DNA of 64,000 bases. It comes from Marinobacter sp. S6332 (GTDB lineage: Bacteria > Pseudomonadota > Gammaproteobacteria > Pseudomonadales > Oleiphilaceae). The notes beneath the pieces were generated by a model. The model had not been told where the DNA came from. It saw nothing but the letters and a program-made list of their open reading frames with translations, and searched no databases. The DNA is taken from assembly GCF_023016045.1 (NCBI RefSeq), contig NZ_JALKAP010000014.1, forward strand, positions 62,001-126,000, written 5' to 3'. Positions 17,830 to 27,122 of this stretch are shown piece after piece. How positions within the stretch are numbered: position 1 is the first letter of the stretch; each line of letters begins with the position of its first letter. The position numbers and the translations under genes were made by a program.

Positions 17830-19224
17830 ATGCATATTCATATACTGGGGATTTGTGGCACATTTATGGGCAGCTTGGCTGTTCTGGCGAGGGAGCTTGG
17901 CCACAGGGTTACCGGTTCTGATCAAGGCGTTTATCCGCCCATGAGTACCCAGTTAGAAGCGCAGGGTATCAGCTTGATGGACGGCTTTAGTGCTGAGCAT
18001 TTGAAGCCAAAGCCTGATTTGGTGCTGATTGGCAACGCGATGGCCCGGGGCAACCCCGAAGTGGAAGCCGTGCTCAACCGAAACATTGATTACATGTCTG
18101 GCCCTGAGTGGCTGGCCCGCGAAGTGCTTCGGCATCGTTGGGTTATGGCCGTTGCCGGTACCCACGGAAAAACCACCACCACCGCCATGCTGCTCTGGAT
18201 TTTAGATCAGGCAGGGCTTGCTCCGGGGTATTTAGTGGGCGGTGTGCCCAAGGATTTTCCGGTTTCGGCCAGCCTCGGTGATAGCGACTTTTTTGTTATC
18301 GAAGCGGATGAATATGACAGCGCCTTTTTTGACAAGCGTTCCAAGTTTGTCCATTACCGCCCCCATACTCTTATCCTGAATAACCTTGAGTTTGATCACG
18401 CTGATATTTTCGACAATGTTGAAGCGATTGAGCGCCAGTTCCATCATCTGGTTCGTACGGTTCCTTCCCAAGGATTGATTATTCGCCCGAGTTTGGATGA
18501 ACACCTGGACAAAGCACTTGCTATGGGGTGCTGGAGCCCGGTGCAGGATATGGCCGTCGGTAGTGAAATGGCCGCTTCGGTTGATTGGCGTGCGGAGCTG
18601 TTATCCGAGGATGGCAGTCGGTTTATGGTTGTTCACCATGAGCAGCCCGTTGCCGTGGTGAAGTGGAGCCAAACGGGCCTGCATAATGTTCGCAACGCTC
18701 TCGCGGCTATTGCGGCGGCAAAGCATGTGGGCGTAACGCCGGATCATGCGGTGGCGGCGCTGTGCCGTTTTTCTGGTGTGAAGCGTCGTATGGAACTGCT
18801 TGCAGACGTTGGCGGCGTGAAGGTCTACGACGACTTTGCTCATCACCCAACGGCCATAGAAACAACGCTGGATGGATTGCGCAATCAGGTGGGAGAGGAA
18901 ACAGTTATTGCTCTTATCGAGCCCCGCTCCAACACGATGAAACAGGGTGTTCACCAGCATACCTTGCTGCCGAGTGCCAGGTTGGCAGATAAAGTTTGTT
19001 GGGCCAACCTGAATAATATGGACTGGCTACCGGAGTTGGTCTCCGCATGGCAGGCCGATAACCCGGACTCCGGAAAGCACCTTGTAGAGACTAGTGTACA
19101 AGGGCTGATTGAACGTGTAATGGCCGATCTGCCGAGCCCCTGCCACATAGTTATCATGAGCAACGGTGGTTTTGGTGGCATTCACGGTAAGCTTATAGAC
19201 GAGCTTGAGCGTATCCATGGCTAA
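17830..19224 (+). CDS. mpl: UDP-N-acetylmuramate:L-alanyl-gamma-D-glutamyl-meso-diaminopimelate ligase
   Basis: Mpl joins recycled murein tripeptide to UDP-MurNAc, returning cell-wall peptide to precursor synthesis. It is a 464-residue Mur ligase. The N-terminus MHIHILGICGTFMGSLA is specific for Mpl, the ATP-binding loop is VAGTHGKTTTTAML, and DDFAHHPTAIETTLDGLR and EPRSNTMKQGVH mark the C-terminal ligase domain. I start at ATG 17830 because GAGGACAG lies upstream; a frame extension to 17797 is possible but unlike the family. ubiX follows 24 bp later. Confidence 0.96.
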   Translation: MHIHILGICGTFMGSLAVLARELGHRVTGSDQGVYPPMSTQLEAQGISLMDGFSAEHLKPKPDLVLIGNAMARGNPEVEAVLNRNIDYMSGPEWLAREVLRHRWVMAVAGTHGKTTTTAMLLWILDQAGLAPGYLVGGVPKDFPVSASLGDSDFFVIEADEYDSAFFDKRSKFVHYRPHTLILNNLEFDHADIFDNVEAIERQFHHLVRTVPSQGLIIRPSLDEHLDKALAMGCWSPVQDMAVGSEMAASVDWRAELLSEDGSRFMVVHHEQPVAVVKWSQTGLHNVRNALAAIAAAKHVGVTPDHAVAALCRFSGVKRRMELLADVGGVKVYDDFAHHPTAIETTLDGLRNQVGEETVIALIEPRSNTMKQGVHQHTLLPSARLADKVCWANLNNMDWLPELVSAWQADNPDSGKHLVETSVQGLIERVMADLPSPCHIVIMSNGGFGGIHGKLIDELERIHG

Positions 19225-19248
19225 ACCGGCTCACAAGGAGTTATATCG

Positions 19249-19932
19249 TTGACTCAAAACATGACTGATAGTCAGTCGAAAGCCCGCACTATAAATCTGG
19301 CGTTCACCGGAGCTTCCGGTGCCCAGTATGGGCTGCGCCTGCTCCAATGTCTGGTGGCAGCAGGCTGCCGGGTTCACGTGATGGTGAGCAAAGCAGCACA
19401 GATCGTTATTGCGACTGAAACGGAACTAAAGCTGCCGGGAAGTCCGTCAGCTATGCAAAAAGTGTTATCGGAATACGCATCTGCCCAGCCCGGGCAAGTG
19501 TTGGTGTTTGGGCGCGAAGACTGGTTTTCGCCCCCTGCTTCCGGGTCTGGCGAAAAGGCGCCTTTGGTAGTCTGCCCCTGCAGCACCGGAACCCTATCGG
19601 CACTGGCCACAGGGGCTAGCAACAATCTGGTCGAGCGTGCCGGTGATGTGGCTCTTAAAGAGCGGCGCCAACTTATTCTAGTGACCCGCGAATCTCCTTA
19701 CTCGCAAGTGCATCTGGAAAACATGCTGAGGCTTACCCAGATGGGTGCTGTCATCATGCCAGCCAGTCCAGGATTTTATCATAGGCCGGAATCTGTGGAG
19801 GATCTCGTGGACTTTATTGTCGCCCGTATTCTTGATCATCTGGATTTACCTCAGGACTTAATGCCCCGTTGGGGCGAGGCTCGGATTAATTCCAAAGTGG
19901 ATCGTAACGATGGTTTTGGCCAGCAGGATTGA
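19249..19932 (+). CDS. ubiX: flavin prenyltransferase UbiX
   Basis: UbiX prenylates FMN to give the cofactor of the decarboxylase UbiD in ubiquinone synthesis. The 227-residue protein has the N-terminal FTGASGAQYGLRLLQ FMN loop, the PCSTGTLSALATGASNNLVERAGDV region and the REsPYSQVHLENMLRLTQMGA substrate region. The start is a TTG at 19249 with AAGGAG eight bases upstream; the next ATG (19261) is 20 bases from that site and less likely. It forms an operon with mpl. Confidence 0.95.
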   Translation: MTQNMTDSQSKARTINLAFTGASGAQYGLRLLQCLVAAGCRVHVMVSKAAQIVIATETELKLPGSPSAMQKVLSEYASAQPGQVLVFGREDWFSPPASGSGEKAPLVVCPCSTGTLSALATGASNNLVERAGDVALKERRQLILVTRESPYSQVHLENMLRLTQMGAVIMPASPGFYHRPESVEDLVDFIVARILDHLDLPQDLMPRWGEARINSKVDRNDGFGQQD

Positions 19933-20017
19933 TGGTTTTCACCATTGAGCAAGTCGGCCTGTCAGCAGAGACTTGGCGTACGCATACGTTAACTTTGTTT
20001 ACTGACTGAGGTTCACC

Positions 20018-21157
20018 ATGATTCCACGCACGCTCTTTGACGCAGACCTTGAAGGCTTCCGCGATTCAGTACGGAAGTTTTTGGAACAGGAGGCTGCGCC
20101 TCACCATGAACAGTGGGAGAAAGACGGCCATGTTAGCCGTGAGTTGTGGCAGAAAGCTGGTGAGTTGGGTTTTCTGTGCCCCACCATGCCTGAAGAGTAC
20201 GGTGGTGCTGGCGTTGATTTCCGCTACAGTGCCGTTGTGATGGAAGAAGTTGCAAAGCAGGGGCTCTCCGGCATTGGCTGGACTTTGCATTCCGACATCG
20301 TTGCTCCCTACATATTGAACCACGGTTCGGAAGAGCAGAAAAAACACTACCTACCCAAGTTGGCCTCCGGCGAAATGATCGGCGCTATCGCGATGACCGA
20401 GCCGGGTGCTGGTTCTGATTTGCAGGGCTTGAAAACCTCGGCACTCAAGGATGGCGATAATTACATTTTGAATGGCTCTAAAACGTTTATCACCAACGGC
20501 CAAATGGCGGACCTGGTGGTTGTTGTGGCGAAAACCGACCCGAAAGAAGGCGCCAAAGGTACCAGTCTGTTTCTGGTTGAGAGCGCCTGGGACGGTTTTG
20601 AGAAAGGCCAGAACCTGAATAAAGTAGGCATGAAAGCGCAGGACACATCTGAGCTTTTCTTTCAGGATGTAAAAATTCCGGCTACTCATCTGCTGGGCAG
20701 CAGAGAAGGGCAAGGCTTCATTCAATTGATGCAGGAGTTGCCTGCCGAGCGCTTGCAAATTGGCTTGACTGCCATTGCCGCAGCAGAAGCAGCCTGGAAG
20801 TGGACGCTGGATTATGTGCAAGATCGCAAAGCATTTGGTAAGCCGGTGATCAAGTTCCAGAACACGCGTTTCAAAATGGCCGAAATGAAGGCAGATATCA
20901 CTGCTGCACGGGTATTTACCGACCGTTGTCTGGAGCTGCATCTAGAAAAGAAACTGGATATCCCGACTGCAGCAATGCTGAAGCAATACACAACAGACTT
21001 GCAGTGCAAGGTGATGGATGAGTGTGTCCAACTGCACGGTGGTTACGGTTACATGTGGGAATATCCGATTGCCCGTGCCTGGGCCGATGCGCGGGTTCAG
21101 CGTATTTATGGCGGAACCAACGAGATTATGAAAGAGATCGTTGCGCGGGCGTTTTAA
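20018..21157 (+). CDS. acyl-CoA dehydrogenase
   Basis: This 379-residue flavoenzyme oxidises acyl-CoA at the alpha-beta bond and passes electrons to ETF. The family signatures IAMTEPGAGSDLQGLKTSA and QLHGGYGYMWEYPIARAWADAR are present. The end reads IYGGTNEIMKEIVAR, with Gly at the position used as catalytic base in short-chain enzymes; the base is instead probably the Glu of LPAERLQIGLTAIAAAE, as in long-chain/isovaleryl types. GAGGTTCACC precedes the ATG. No other beta-oxidation gene is adjacent, so the substrate cannot be named. A terminator follows. Confidence 0.92.
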   Translation: MIPRTLFDADLEGFRDSVRKFLEQEAAPHHEQWEKDGHVSRELWQKAGELGFLCPTMPEEYGGAGVDFRYSAVVMEEVAKQGLSGIGWTLHSDIVAPYILNHGSEEQKKHYLPKLASGEMIGAIAMTEPGAGSDLQGLKTSALKDGDNYILNGSKTFITNGQMADLVVVVAKTDPKEGAKGTSLFLVESAWDGFEKGQNLNKVGMKAQDTSELFFQDVKIPATHLLGSREGQGFIQLMQELPAERLQIGLTAIAAAEAAWKWTLDYVQDRKAFGKPVIKFQNTRFKMAEMKADITAARVFTDRCLELHLEKKLDIPTAAMLKQYTTDLQCKVMDECVQLHGGYGYMWEYPIARAWADARVQRIYGGTNEIMKEIVARAF

Positions 21158-21170
21158 GCTGCTCTAAACG

Positions 21171-21197
21171 AAACCCCGGGGTCATTTCCGGGGTTTT
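21171..21197 (+). terminator. intrinsic terminator after acyl-CoA dehydrogenase
   Basis: A 9-bp stem (21171-21179 with 21188-21196) with an 8-base loop is followed by TTTTCTTG. It lies 14 bp after the acyl-CoA dehydrogenase stop codon. Confidence 0.88.
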
Positions 21198-21297
21198 CTT
21201 GTTACCAAACTTTACAGATTGCCAAACCTATCAAGGTCTCTGGCCGCCACATCCCCTAAAGTATCGGCACAACCTCTAACAAGGATAAACGGTTGCC

Positions 21298-23181
21298 GTG
21301 ATGAGACCCCTTATATTCCTGCCTGTTTCTGTACTTTTTCTCGCCATTGCCGGTTGCGGCAAGGAGTCCGATGAGCTGCCGGAAGACGGGCGCGACTTTG
21401 ACGGTGTGCAATACAGCGATCCGGCACCCTATACCGGCAGGGTGATAGACGGCTACCTGAAAAATGCTCGCGTATGGCTGGATATGGACGGCGACAGTCA
21501 GTACACACCTGGACCCATGGAGTATGAGCTGGCATCCGGTCGCAAGATTGTCTTGGCATCCGGAGAACCAACAGCCATGAGTGGCGAAGGCGGTCAGTTT
21601 ACGCTGGATACATCAGAGCTCGTGATCGAGCCTGAGATTGGGCCTAATATAGATCCGCGCGCATTTCCCCTCCATGCTCTGGCACTTCCCGGTAAAACAC
21701 TAGAGCAAACTCGTAACGGAGATGTTGCTGTTCCCCGTGCGTTTATGCTCTCGGCAGAGCCGGGTGTGCGCAATATTACGCCGCTTACAGCCCTTGCGCG
21801 ATTCCGCCGACTTATAGCCTTGGAGTCCTTGTTTGGGGCGGCAGATTCGTCGTTGGCCAGTTTGGCAGGCATCAACCTATTGCGAGACTATGTGCTTGCC
21901 GAGGACGATCAAGCCCATGCTTACGCGCGAGCTATGGCGCGCTTTATGGCTAGCCAATTTCCAGATGCCTATAACGATCTACTGGCGAAGCCTGATAGCG
22001 ATGGCACCGAGCGCCTGCTTACTCGCCCTGCGGCGTTTTTGTTGGGCGTATCTATGGTGCAGAACGCGGGTGATGTGATTGCTGCTGTCGATGCAGCGGC
22101 TCAGGGTAATTATGCCAACGTGGATGTTGACCTGATTGACTTGCCCCAAGTGCCGCTGGAATTGAGTGATCCGCTGCTGCTGACAAGCCAACAAATCTAC
22201 GCCCAGCCAGACCGTTCAGATAAGTTACCGGCCAACCGTTCAGACTTACTGATTTCTGCCGAGCTGGAATTTGAATACAGCGAAGACGGACGCTTGCAAT
22301 CAATATCTTCAGAAGGGTGTCTTGCGCCCTCCATACAAGAAATTGCAAGGTTGGTCAGCGTTAATGGATATATGGCACAACTAAGCACGCAGTGGTTGCC
22401 TTCTGCATCTTTATCGCCCCAAAGCAAAATTGCCTATGACAACCCCGGCGTTGATGAGCGCTTGGTATTTGATTGGGCTAACCGCTCGGCCAGTTTCGAA
22501 ACCGTCACCACCTGCTACCAGAATGAAGGCATAGTGCCCGGGTCGACAGAGTTGGGAGGGAACCCGGAGGTAACCTACAGTTGGAGCTTTGATAATGGCA
22601 AGCTGCGAGAATTGGTTGCGCAGGTCTCGTCACAAGGTGGCGCTTCAACTCGAACCTTGGCCCCCGAGCTTTCCAATGCACCTGCTGGCTTTCCCGGTTA
22701 CCAGCTGAAGGAAGACGGTGTTGAGCTGGAATCTGTGATCTACAGCGGCGGGCTCCAAAGCTGCACGATTGATGAGAAAGTGGATGCAGAGAACGCTGCG
22801 CAGGTAGTTACAGGGTTCCACGAATACGCATTTTCTGGGTACGAGCCCCAGCCAGTTGGGTTTGTTGGGCTTTCTTTGGAGTTTGATACCCGAGACGGCC
22901 TTAATCGGCCTCTAAGTTACGGATTCCTCGCGCCACGAACGTCACAGCTTAGCAACGTAGATGCTGAGAATGGTTTTGAGTGGGCGCTGTACTATCCCGC
23001 AAGAACCAGCGAAACCCCTCGTGGCGGCACTCCCAATCTAATTCAGGAGGCGTTCCTTAAGACTTATGGCGGCGGTCGTGCTTGTGGTCGCGAGTTTGAG
23101 AAGGTGCCCTCCGGCGTATTTGCACGGGTAGCCTACCGTTATCAAAACCTATCGGAATACCTTGTCGAGCTGCTGGAATGA
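21298..23181 (+). CDS. large lipoprotein of unknown function with DxDxD motif
   Basis: The 627-residue product has a lipoprotein signal (FLAIAGC, lipidated Cys ~19), so it is exported and lipid-anchored. Near residue 50 it reads TGRVIDGYLKNARVWLDMDGDSQY, in which DMDGDS resembles a Ca-binding DxDxDG loop; similar domains occur at the start of many large marine gammaproteobacterial lipoproteins. The remainder is acidic, soluble and unlike anything I recognise; it has several Cys residues that may form disulfides. The start is GTG 21298 or ATG 21301 with AAGGAT upstream. It stands alone between a terminator and tRNA-Leu. A GCTGCTGG/CCAGCAGC stem (23169-23189) encloses its stop codon. Confidence 0.75.
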   Translation: MMRPLIFLPVSVLFLAIAGCGKESDELPEDGRDFDGVQYSDPAPYTGRVIDGYLKNARVWLDMDGDSQYTPGPMEYELASGRKIVLASGEPTAMSGEGGQFTLDTSELVIEPEIGPNIDPRAFPLHALALPGKTLEQTRNGDVAVPRAFMLSAEPGVRNITPLTALARFRRLIALESLFGAADSSLASLAGINLLRDYVLAEDDQAHAYARAMARFMASQFPDAYNDLLAKPDSDGTERLLTRPAAFLLGVSMVQNAGDVIAAVDAAAQGNYANVDVDLIDLPQVPLELSDPLLLTSQQIYAQPDRSDKLPANRSDLLISAELEFEYSEDGRLQSISSEGCLAPSIQEIARLVSVNGYMAQLSTQWLPSASLSPQSKIAYDNPGVDERLVFDWANRSASFETVTTCYQNEGIVPGSTELGGNPEVTYSWSFDNGKLRELVAQVSSQGGASTRTLAPELSNAPAGFPGYQLKEDGVELESVIYSGGLQSCTIDEKVDAENAAQVVTGFHEYAFSGYEPQPVGFVGLSLEFDTRDGLNRPLSYGFLAPRTSQLSNVDAENGFEWALYYPARTSETPRGGTPNLIQEAFLKTYGGGRACGREFEKVPSGVFARVAYRYQNLSEYLVELLE

Positions 23182-23316
23182 CCAGCAGCCTCGCGGGGCT
23201 AGGAATCTTACCTTGTGCATAGATAAAAACACCCCAAAAAGCATGCAGTGATGCCTGATATGGTCTGTCGACGATAATTGATCAATATGGGAATTCTCAT
23301 TTCTCGGAGAGAGAAA

Positions 23317-23403
23317 TGGTGCCGAGGAGAGGACTTGAACCTCCACGCCCTTGCGAGCACTAGCACCTGAAGCTAGCGTGTCTACCAATTTCACCACCTC
23401 GGC
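23317..23403 (-). tRNA. leuT: tRNA-Leu (anticodon CAG)
   Basis: Read on the minus strand the gene begins GCCGAGGTGGTGAAATTGG and ends with an encoded CCA (23317-23319). The seven-base acceptor stem GCCGAGG/CCTCGGC, the long variable arm expected of class II tRNA, the T-loop GGTTCAAGTCC and the anticodon loop CTTCAGGTG with CAG are all present. The length is 87 nt. It sits upstream of, and divergent from, rnr, as in Pseudomonas. Confidence 0.96.
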
Positions 23404-23426
23404 AGGTGATTTGCAGAGTTGCCCTT

Positions 23427-23456
23427 AGATTGTTGAAAACCGGACAGTTCTGCCAA
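23427..23456 (-). promoter_or_regulatory. possible promoter of tRNA-Leu
   Basis: On the minus strand TTGGCA (-35, 23451-23456) is followed after 18 bases by CAATCT (-10, 23427-23432), ending 24 bases before the tRNA 5' end. The -35 is close to consensus and the -10 is weak, so this is a tentative call. Confidence 0.3.
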
Positions 23457-23657
23457 AGATGAAAATGCTGACTCATCTGATGGCGCGTACTTTAGTAATT
23501 CCCGCTTAAGCTGTCAAACATTTTTTCCTTATGTGGGCGGCAGGTATTTGTGCCTATAAAAGGTGGGTTGTTAGGCAGGTTGCCTGTACCAACGTATACT
23601 ATGCTGCAAATGAATATGAACAGCGCCGCTGTGGCGCCGCATTGAGCAAGGATTTTA

Positions 23658-26138
23658 ATGGTTTCCAGAAATAAAAAGCGTAAAGACCCTCACGCCAGTC
23701 GTGAGGCTCAAAATTACGATAACCCGATACAGAGTCGGGAATTCATACTTGCACATCTTAAAGAGCGGGGCGCGCCCGCAACGCACGAAACCTTGTGCTC
23801 CGAGCTTGGTCAGGCAGGCCCGGAAGGTATCGAGGCGCTCAGGCGTCGGCTTATTGCCATGTGCCGGGATGGCCAGCTTATTTGTAATCGCCGTGACGCG
23901 TATCTGCCCATTGAAGAGGCCGATCTGGTCAGCGGTCGTGTTATCGGGCACAAAGACGGTTTCGGGTTTTTAGTGCCAGACGACGGCGGGTCGGATCTGT
24001 TTCTCACCGCGCGGCAAATGCGCCAAGTTTTCCACGACGACCGTGTTGCCGCCCGAGTAGATCGGGTAGATGAAAAGGGTCGACGTGAAGGTGTTATTGT
24101 TGATGTTATTGAGCATCGCACTCACCAAACAGTTGGGCGCTTCTTTAAAGAAAGTGGTATTGCGTTTGTAGTGCCAGAAAATGCCCGAATTAACCACGAA
24201 GTGCTGATACCTGATGAGCATGTAGGCGACGCCTACCCGGGGCAATATGTTGTTGTAGATATTGTGCGCCAGCCTACGGTTCGCACCCAACCCACGGGCA
24301 AAATAGTCGAGGTTTTGGGAGAGCACATGGCCCCTGGGATGGAGATTGATGTGGCTATCCGCTCTTACGACATTCCCCATAGTTGGCCAACGGAAGTGGG
24401 CGAGCAGGCGGCGGCTATTGCTGCCGAGGTGGAGGAAAAGGATAAAAAGAACCGGGTAGATATCCGTAACATGCGGCTGGTTACCATCGATGATGAGACG
24501 GCCCGGGATTTTGATGATGCAATATACTGCGAGCCCAGGGGGCGGGGCGCGTATCGCTTGGTGGTGGCGATAGCCGACGTATCTCACTATGTGCGTACAG
24601 GTTCACCGCTCGATGAAGAGGCTTTGCGCCGGGGTAACTCTGTGTACTTTCCGGATCACGTGGTGCCTATGCTCCCGGAGAAACTGTCCAACGGTTTATG
24701 TTCGTTGAATCCCGATGTGGATCGCCTCTGCATGGTGGCAGATATGACCATCAGCGCAGCTGGCAACATCAGTGGTTACACTTTCTATCAGGCGGTTATG
24801 CGCAGCCATGCGCGGCTTACTTACAACAAAGTTAGCGATATGTTGGAGCGGCCGGATTCCGAGCCCGGGTATCGCTTGTCAGATCAGTACGCCGACGTAC
24901 TTCCACACCTGCATCATTTGTACGATCTTTATAAGCTGCTGCGCAAAGCTCGAACCGAGCGCGGCGCTATAGATTTTGAAACTACGGAAACCCGCATTGT
25001 GTTTGATGCGCAGCGCAAAATCGAAGAGATTGTGCCGGTACACCGTAACGACGCTCATAAAATTGTGGAAGAGTGCATGCTGTGCGCAAACGTAGCGGCG
25101 GCGCGATTCCTTAAAAAGCATAAAATGCCAGCGCTTTACCGAGTGCATGATGGCCCCTCGGAAGAGCGGCTCAATTCGGTGCGTCTGTTTTTAGGTGAGC
25201 TTGGTCTGCAGTTGGGCGGTGGCGATAAGCCTACGTCAGCCGATTATCAGGCCTTGCTGTCCCAGATCGTTGATCGGCCGGACGCCAACGTTATCCAAAC
25301 GGTTATGTTGCGCTCATTGAGTCAGGCTGTTTACAGTCCGGATGAGAGTGGTCACTTTGGTCTAGGTTTCCCAAGCTACGCCCACTTTACCTCGCCCATT
25401 CGCCGTTACCCTGACCTTATTGTGCATCGGGCAATTAAGTCTCGTATCCACAATCCCGAAGTCACAAAGGATGTAGTGTCGCCAGCGGTATTTGATTCGA
25501 CGCTGGTGGAGTACCCCTACGATTACGCCAAAATGGAGCAGTTGGGCGAGCACGTTTCCATGACGGAGCGCCGCGCTGATGACGCTACCCGTGATGTAAT
25601 GGCGTGGCTTAAGTGCGAATTCCTCAGCGACCACGTTGGCGAAGAGTATGACGGGGTAATCGCAGCGGTTGTGCCGTTCGGGTTCTTTGTTCAGCTCTCT
25701 GGCGTGTATATCGAAGGTTTGGTGCACGTCTCTACCCTCAGTGGTGATTACTTTCACCATGACTCCGCTAAGCATCGCTTGATTGGCGAGCGTACGGCTA
25801 TCAGTTTCCGCTTGGGTGACGAGTTGCGCGTTCGTGTAGTTCGCGTGGGCATGGAGGATCGCAAGATTGATTTGGAATTGGTCAGCGAACCGAAGCGTCG
25901 GCGTGCGGATCGAGACGCTTTGAGCGTTGCCAAGCGTGAGCCGCGTGGCAAAGATGGAAAGCGTTCCGAGAAAGGCCGTGGTCGCGGAGGTGCGCCTGCT
26001 CGTGCGGGCAAGCCTCGCAGTGCGAAGGCGCAGCTGGTGGCGGATGCAGCTAACGAGGCCGGTAAGAAGCCAAAAAAAGCGTCGGGCAAGCCCGCAGGCC
26101 CCAGCAGGCCGCGGAAGCCACGCAAGGCAGATAAGTAA
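23658..26138 (+). CDS. rnr: ribonuclease R
   Basis: RNase R is a processive 3'-5' exoribonuclease that unwinds structured RNA and takes part in trans-translation and cold response. The 826-residue protein has two cold-shock domains (GFGFLVPDDGGSDLF), the RNB catalytic domain with DDETARDFDDAIYCE holding the metal-binding aspartates, and LGFPSYAHFTSPIRRYPDLIVHR. An S1 domain follows (GVIAAVVPFGFFVQLSGVYIEGLVHV) and then a lysine/arginine/glycine-rich tail from about residue 735. AAGGATTTTA precedes the ATG. rlmB follows after 15 bp. Confidence 0.97.
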   Translation: MVSRNKKRKDPHASREAQNYDNPIQSREFILAHLKERGAPATHETLCSELGQAGPEGIEALRRRLIAMCRDGQLICNRRDAYLPIEEADLVSGRVIGHKDGFGFLVPDDGGSDLFLTARQMRQVFHDDRVAARVDRVDEKGRREGVIVDVIEHRTHQTVGRFFKESGIAFVVPENARINHEVLIPDEHVGDAYPGQYVVVDIVRQPTVRTQPTGKIVEVLGEHMAPGMEIDVAIRSYDIPHSWPTEVGEQAAAIAAEVEEKDKKNRVDIRNMRLVTIDDETARDFDDAIYCEPRGRGAYRLVVAIADVSHYVRTGSPLDEEALRRGNSVYFPDHVVPMLPEKLSNGLCSLNPDVDRLCMVADMTISAAGNISGYTFYQAVMRSHARLTYNKVSDMLERPDSEPGYRLSDQYADVLPHLHHLYDLYKLLRKARTERGAIDFETTETRIVFDAQRKIEEIVPVHRNDAHKIVEECMLCANVAAARFLKKHKMPALYRVHDGPSEERLNSVRLFLGELGLQLGGGDKPTSADYQALLSQIVDRPDANVIQTVMLRSLSQAVYSPDESGHFGLGFPSYAHFTSPIRRYPDLIVHRAIKSRIHNPEVTKDVVSPAVFDSTLVEYPYDYAKMEQLGEHVSMTERRADDATRDVMAWLKCEFLSDHVGEEYDGVIAAVVPFGFFVQLSGVYIEGLVHVSTLSGDYFHHDSAKHRLIGERTAISFRLGDELRVRVVRVGMEDRKIDLELVSEPKRRRADRDALSVAKREPRGKDGKRSEKGRGRGGAPARAGKPRSAKAQLVADAANEAGKKPKKASGKPAGPSRPRKPRKADK

Positions 26139-26153
26139 TAGGAAGCCGAATCA

Positions 26154-26891
26154 GTGTCTGAAGAATTTGTATTTGGCTGGCACGCGGTTGAGGCTGTCCT
26201 CAAGCGTGAGCCAGAAAGGCTGCAGCAAGTCTGGATTCAGACTGGCCGGCAGGATAAGCGCGTAAAGACCATCACGGATACACTAGAAGAGCTGGGTGTT
26301 CGATGGGCAGTTGTTCATCGACGTGAGCTTGATGAGCGCGTTGGTGGGGTTCATCAAGGTGTTGTTGCTGCGGTCAGCGAAAGCCGGGAGTGGACTGAAG
26401 ACGATCTTCTGGCCCAGCTCGCAGCGAGTGACAAGCCTCCATTCTTATTGGTGCTGGATGGCGTAACTGATCCTCATAATCTTGGTGCGTGCATGCGCAC
26501 CTGCGACGCGGTTGGTGTGCAAGCGGTTATTGTGCCCAAAGATAAATCTGCGCCATTGACTCCGGTTGCTCGCAAAGTCGCCTGCGGTGCGGCGGAGACT
26601 GTGCCGTTTGTGCGAGTTACGAACTTGGCGCGCTTTCTGCGCACGTTGCAGAATCAGGGGGTCTGGTTGGTCGGTACCGCTGGCGAAGCGAAAGCAACCT
26701 TGTATCAGGCAGATTTCAAAGGCCCGATTGCGCTCGTGATGGGTGCCGAAGGCAAAGGAATGCGTCGGCTCACTAGGGAACACTGCGATCAACTGATTAA
26801 CATCCCCATGCTTGGCCACGTGGATAGCCTGAATGTTTCCGTAGCTACTGGTGTTTGCTTGTACGAGGCTTTGCGCCAGCGTCTTGGTTAA
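26154..26891 (+). CDS. rlmB: 23S rRNA (guanosine-2251-2'-O)-methyltransferase
   Basis: RlmB methylates G2251 in the peptidyl-transferase P-loop. The 245-residue protein carries the three SPOUT motifs: DPHNLGACMRTCDAVGV, ALVMGAEGKGMRRLT and IPMLGHVDSLNVSVATGVCLYEALR. The N-terminal YxG(W)HAVEAVL region binds RNA. The start is a GTG at 26154 with AGGAAG upstream. Together with rnr it forms a two-gene unit before the ribosomal protein operon. Confidence 0.96.
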   Translation: MSEEFVFGWHAVEAVLKREPERLQQVWIQTGRQDKRVKTITDTLEELGVRWAVVHRRELDERVGGVHQGVVAAVSESREWTEDDLLAQLAASDKPPFLLVLDGVTDPHNLGACMRTCDAVGVQAVIVPKDKSAPLTPVARKVACGAAETVPFVRVTNLARFLRTLQNQGVWLVGTAGEAKATLYQADFKGPIALVMGAEGKGMRRLTREHCDQLINIPMLGHVDSLNVSVATGVCLYEALRQRLG

Positions 26892-27021
26892 CTCTTGCAC
26901 AGAAGGCCGTGTGCGCCTAGAATACGTGACCCCTTTTTTCAGGGGAAGGTTTTGTATTGTCTTTAATCGGGCGTACAAGGCTTCGCTTTTGATCAAGCCT
27001 TTCTCGTAAAGCCTTATTGAT

Positions 27022-27064
27022 AGAGCAAAAAAACCGGCGGCTTCGGCTGCCACCTCCTTGCTTT
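27022..27064 (+). promoter_or_regulatory. candidate S6:S18 leader motif upstream of rpsF
   Basis: The leader can fold into an outer helix (27022-27028 with 27058-27064), an internal loop, and an inner 6-bp helix GGCGGC/GCTGCC (27036-27041, 27046-27051) capped by a TTCG tetraloop. ACC flanks the inner helix on the 5' side (27033-27035, making ACCG) and another ACC follows on the 3' side (27052-27054). A CCG/ACC bulge beside a hairpin, mimicking the 16S site, is how the known S6:S18 autoregulatory motif in rpsF mRNAs is described. Placement 60-100 bases before rpsF fits. The structural match is my own folding by eye. Confidence 0.4.
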
Positions 27065-27122
27065 CATGCTTCCCGGCCAGTCCGAGAATTAGAGAAAGCT
27101 GTTTAAACCGTAGGGAGAACTC

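Noticed and set aside
23275..23285. TTGATCAAT near tRNA-Leu as a possible FNR site
   Set aside because: The half-sites lack the four-base spacer; it is a short palindrome only.
26897..26940. Possible terminator after rlmB (GCACA/TGTGC and CCCCTTTTTTCAGGGG)
   Set aside because: The stems are only 4-5 bp and the T-run is in a loop, not after a stem.
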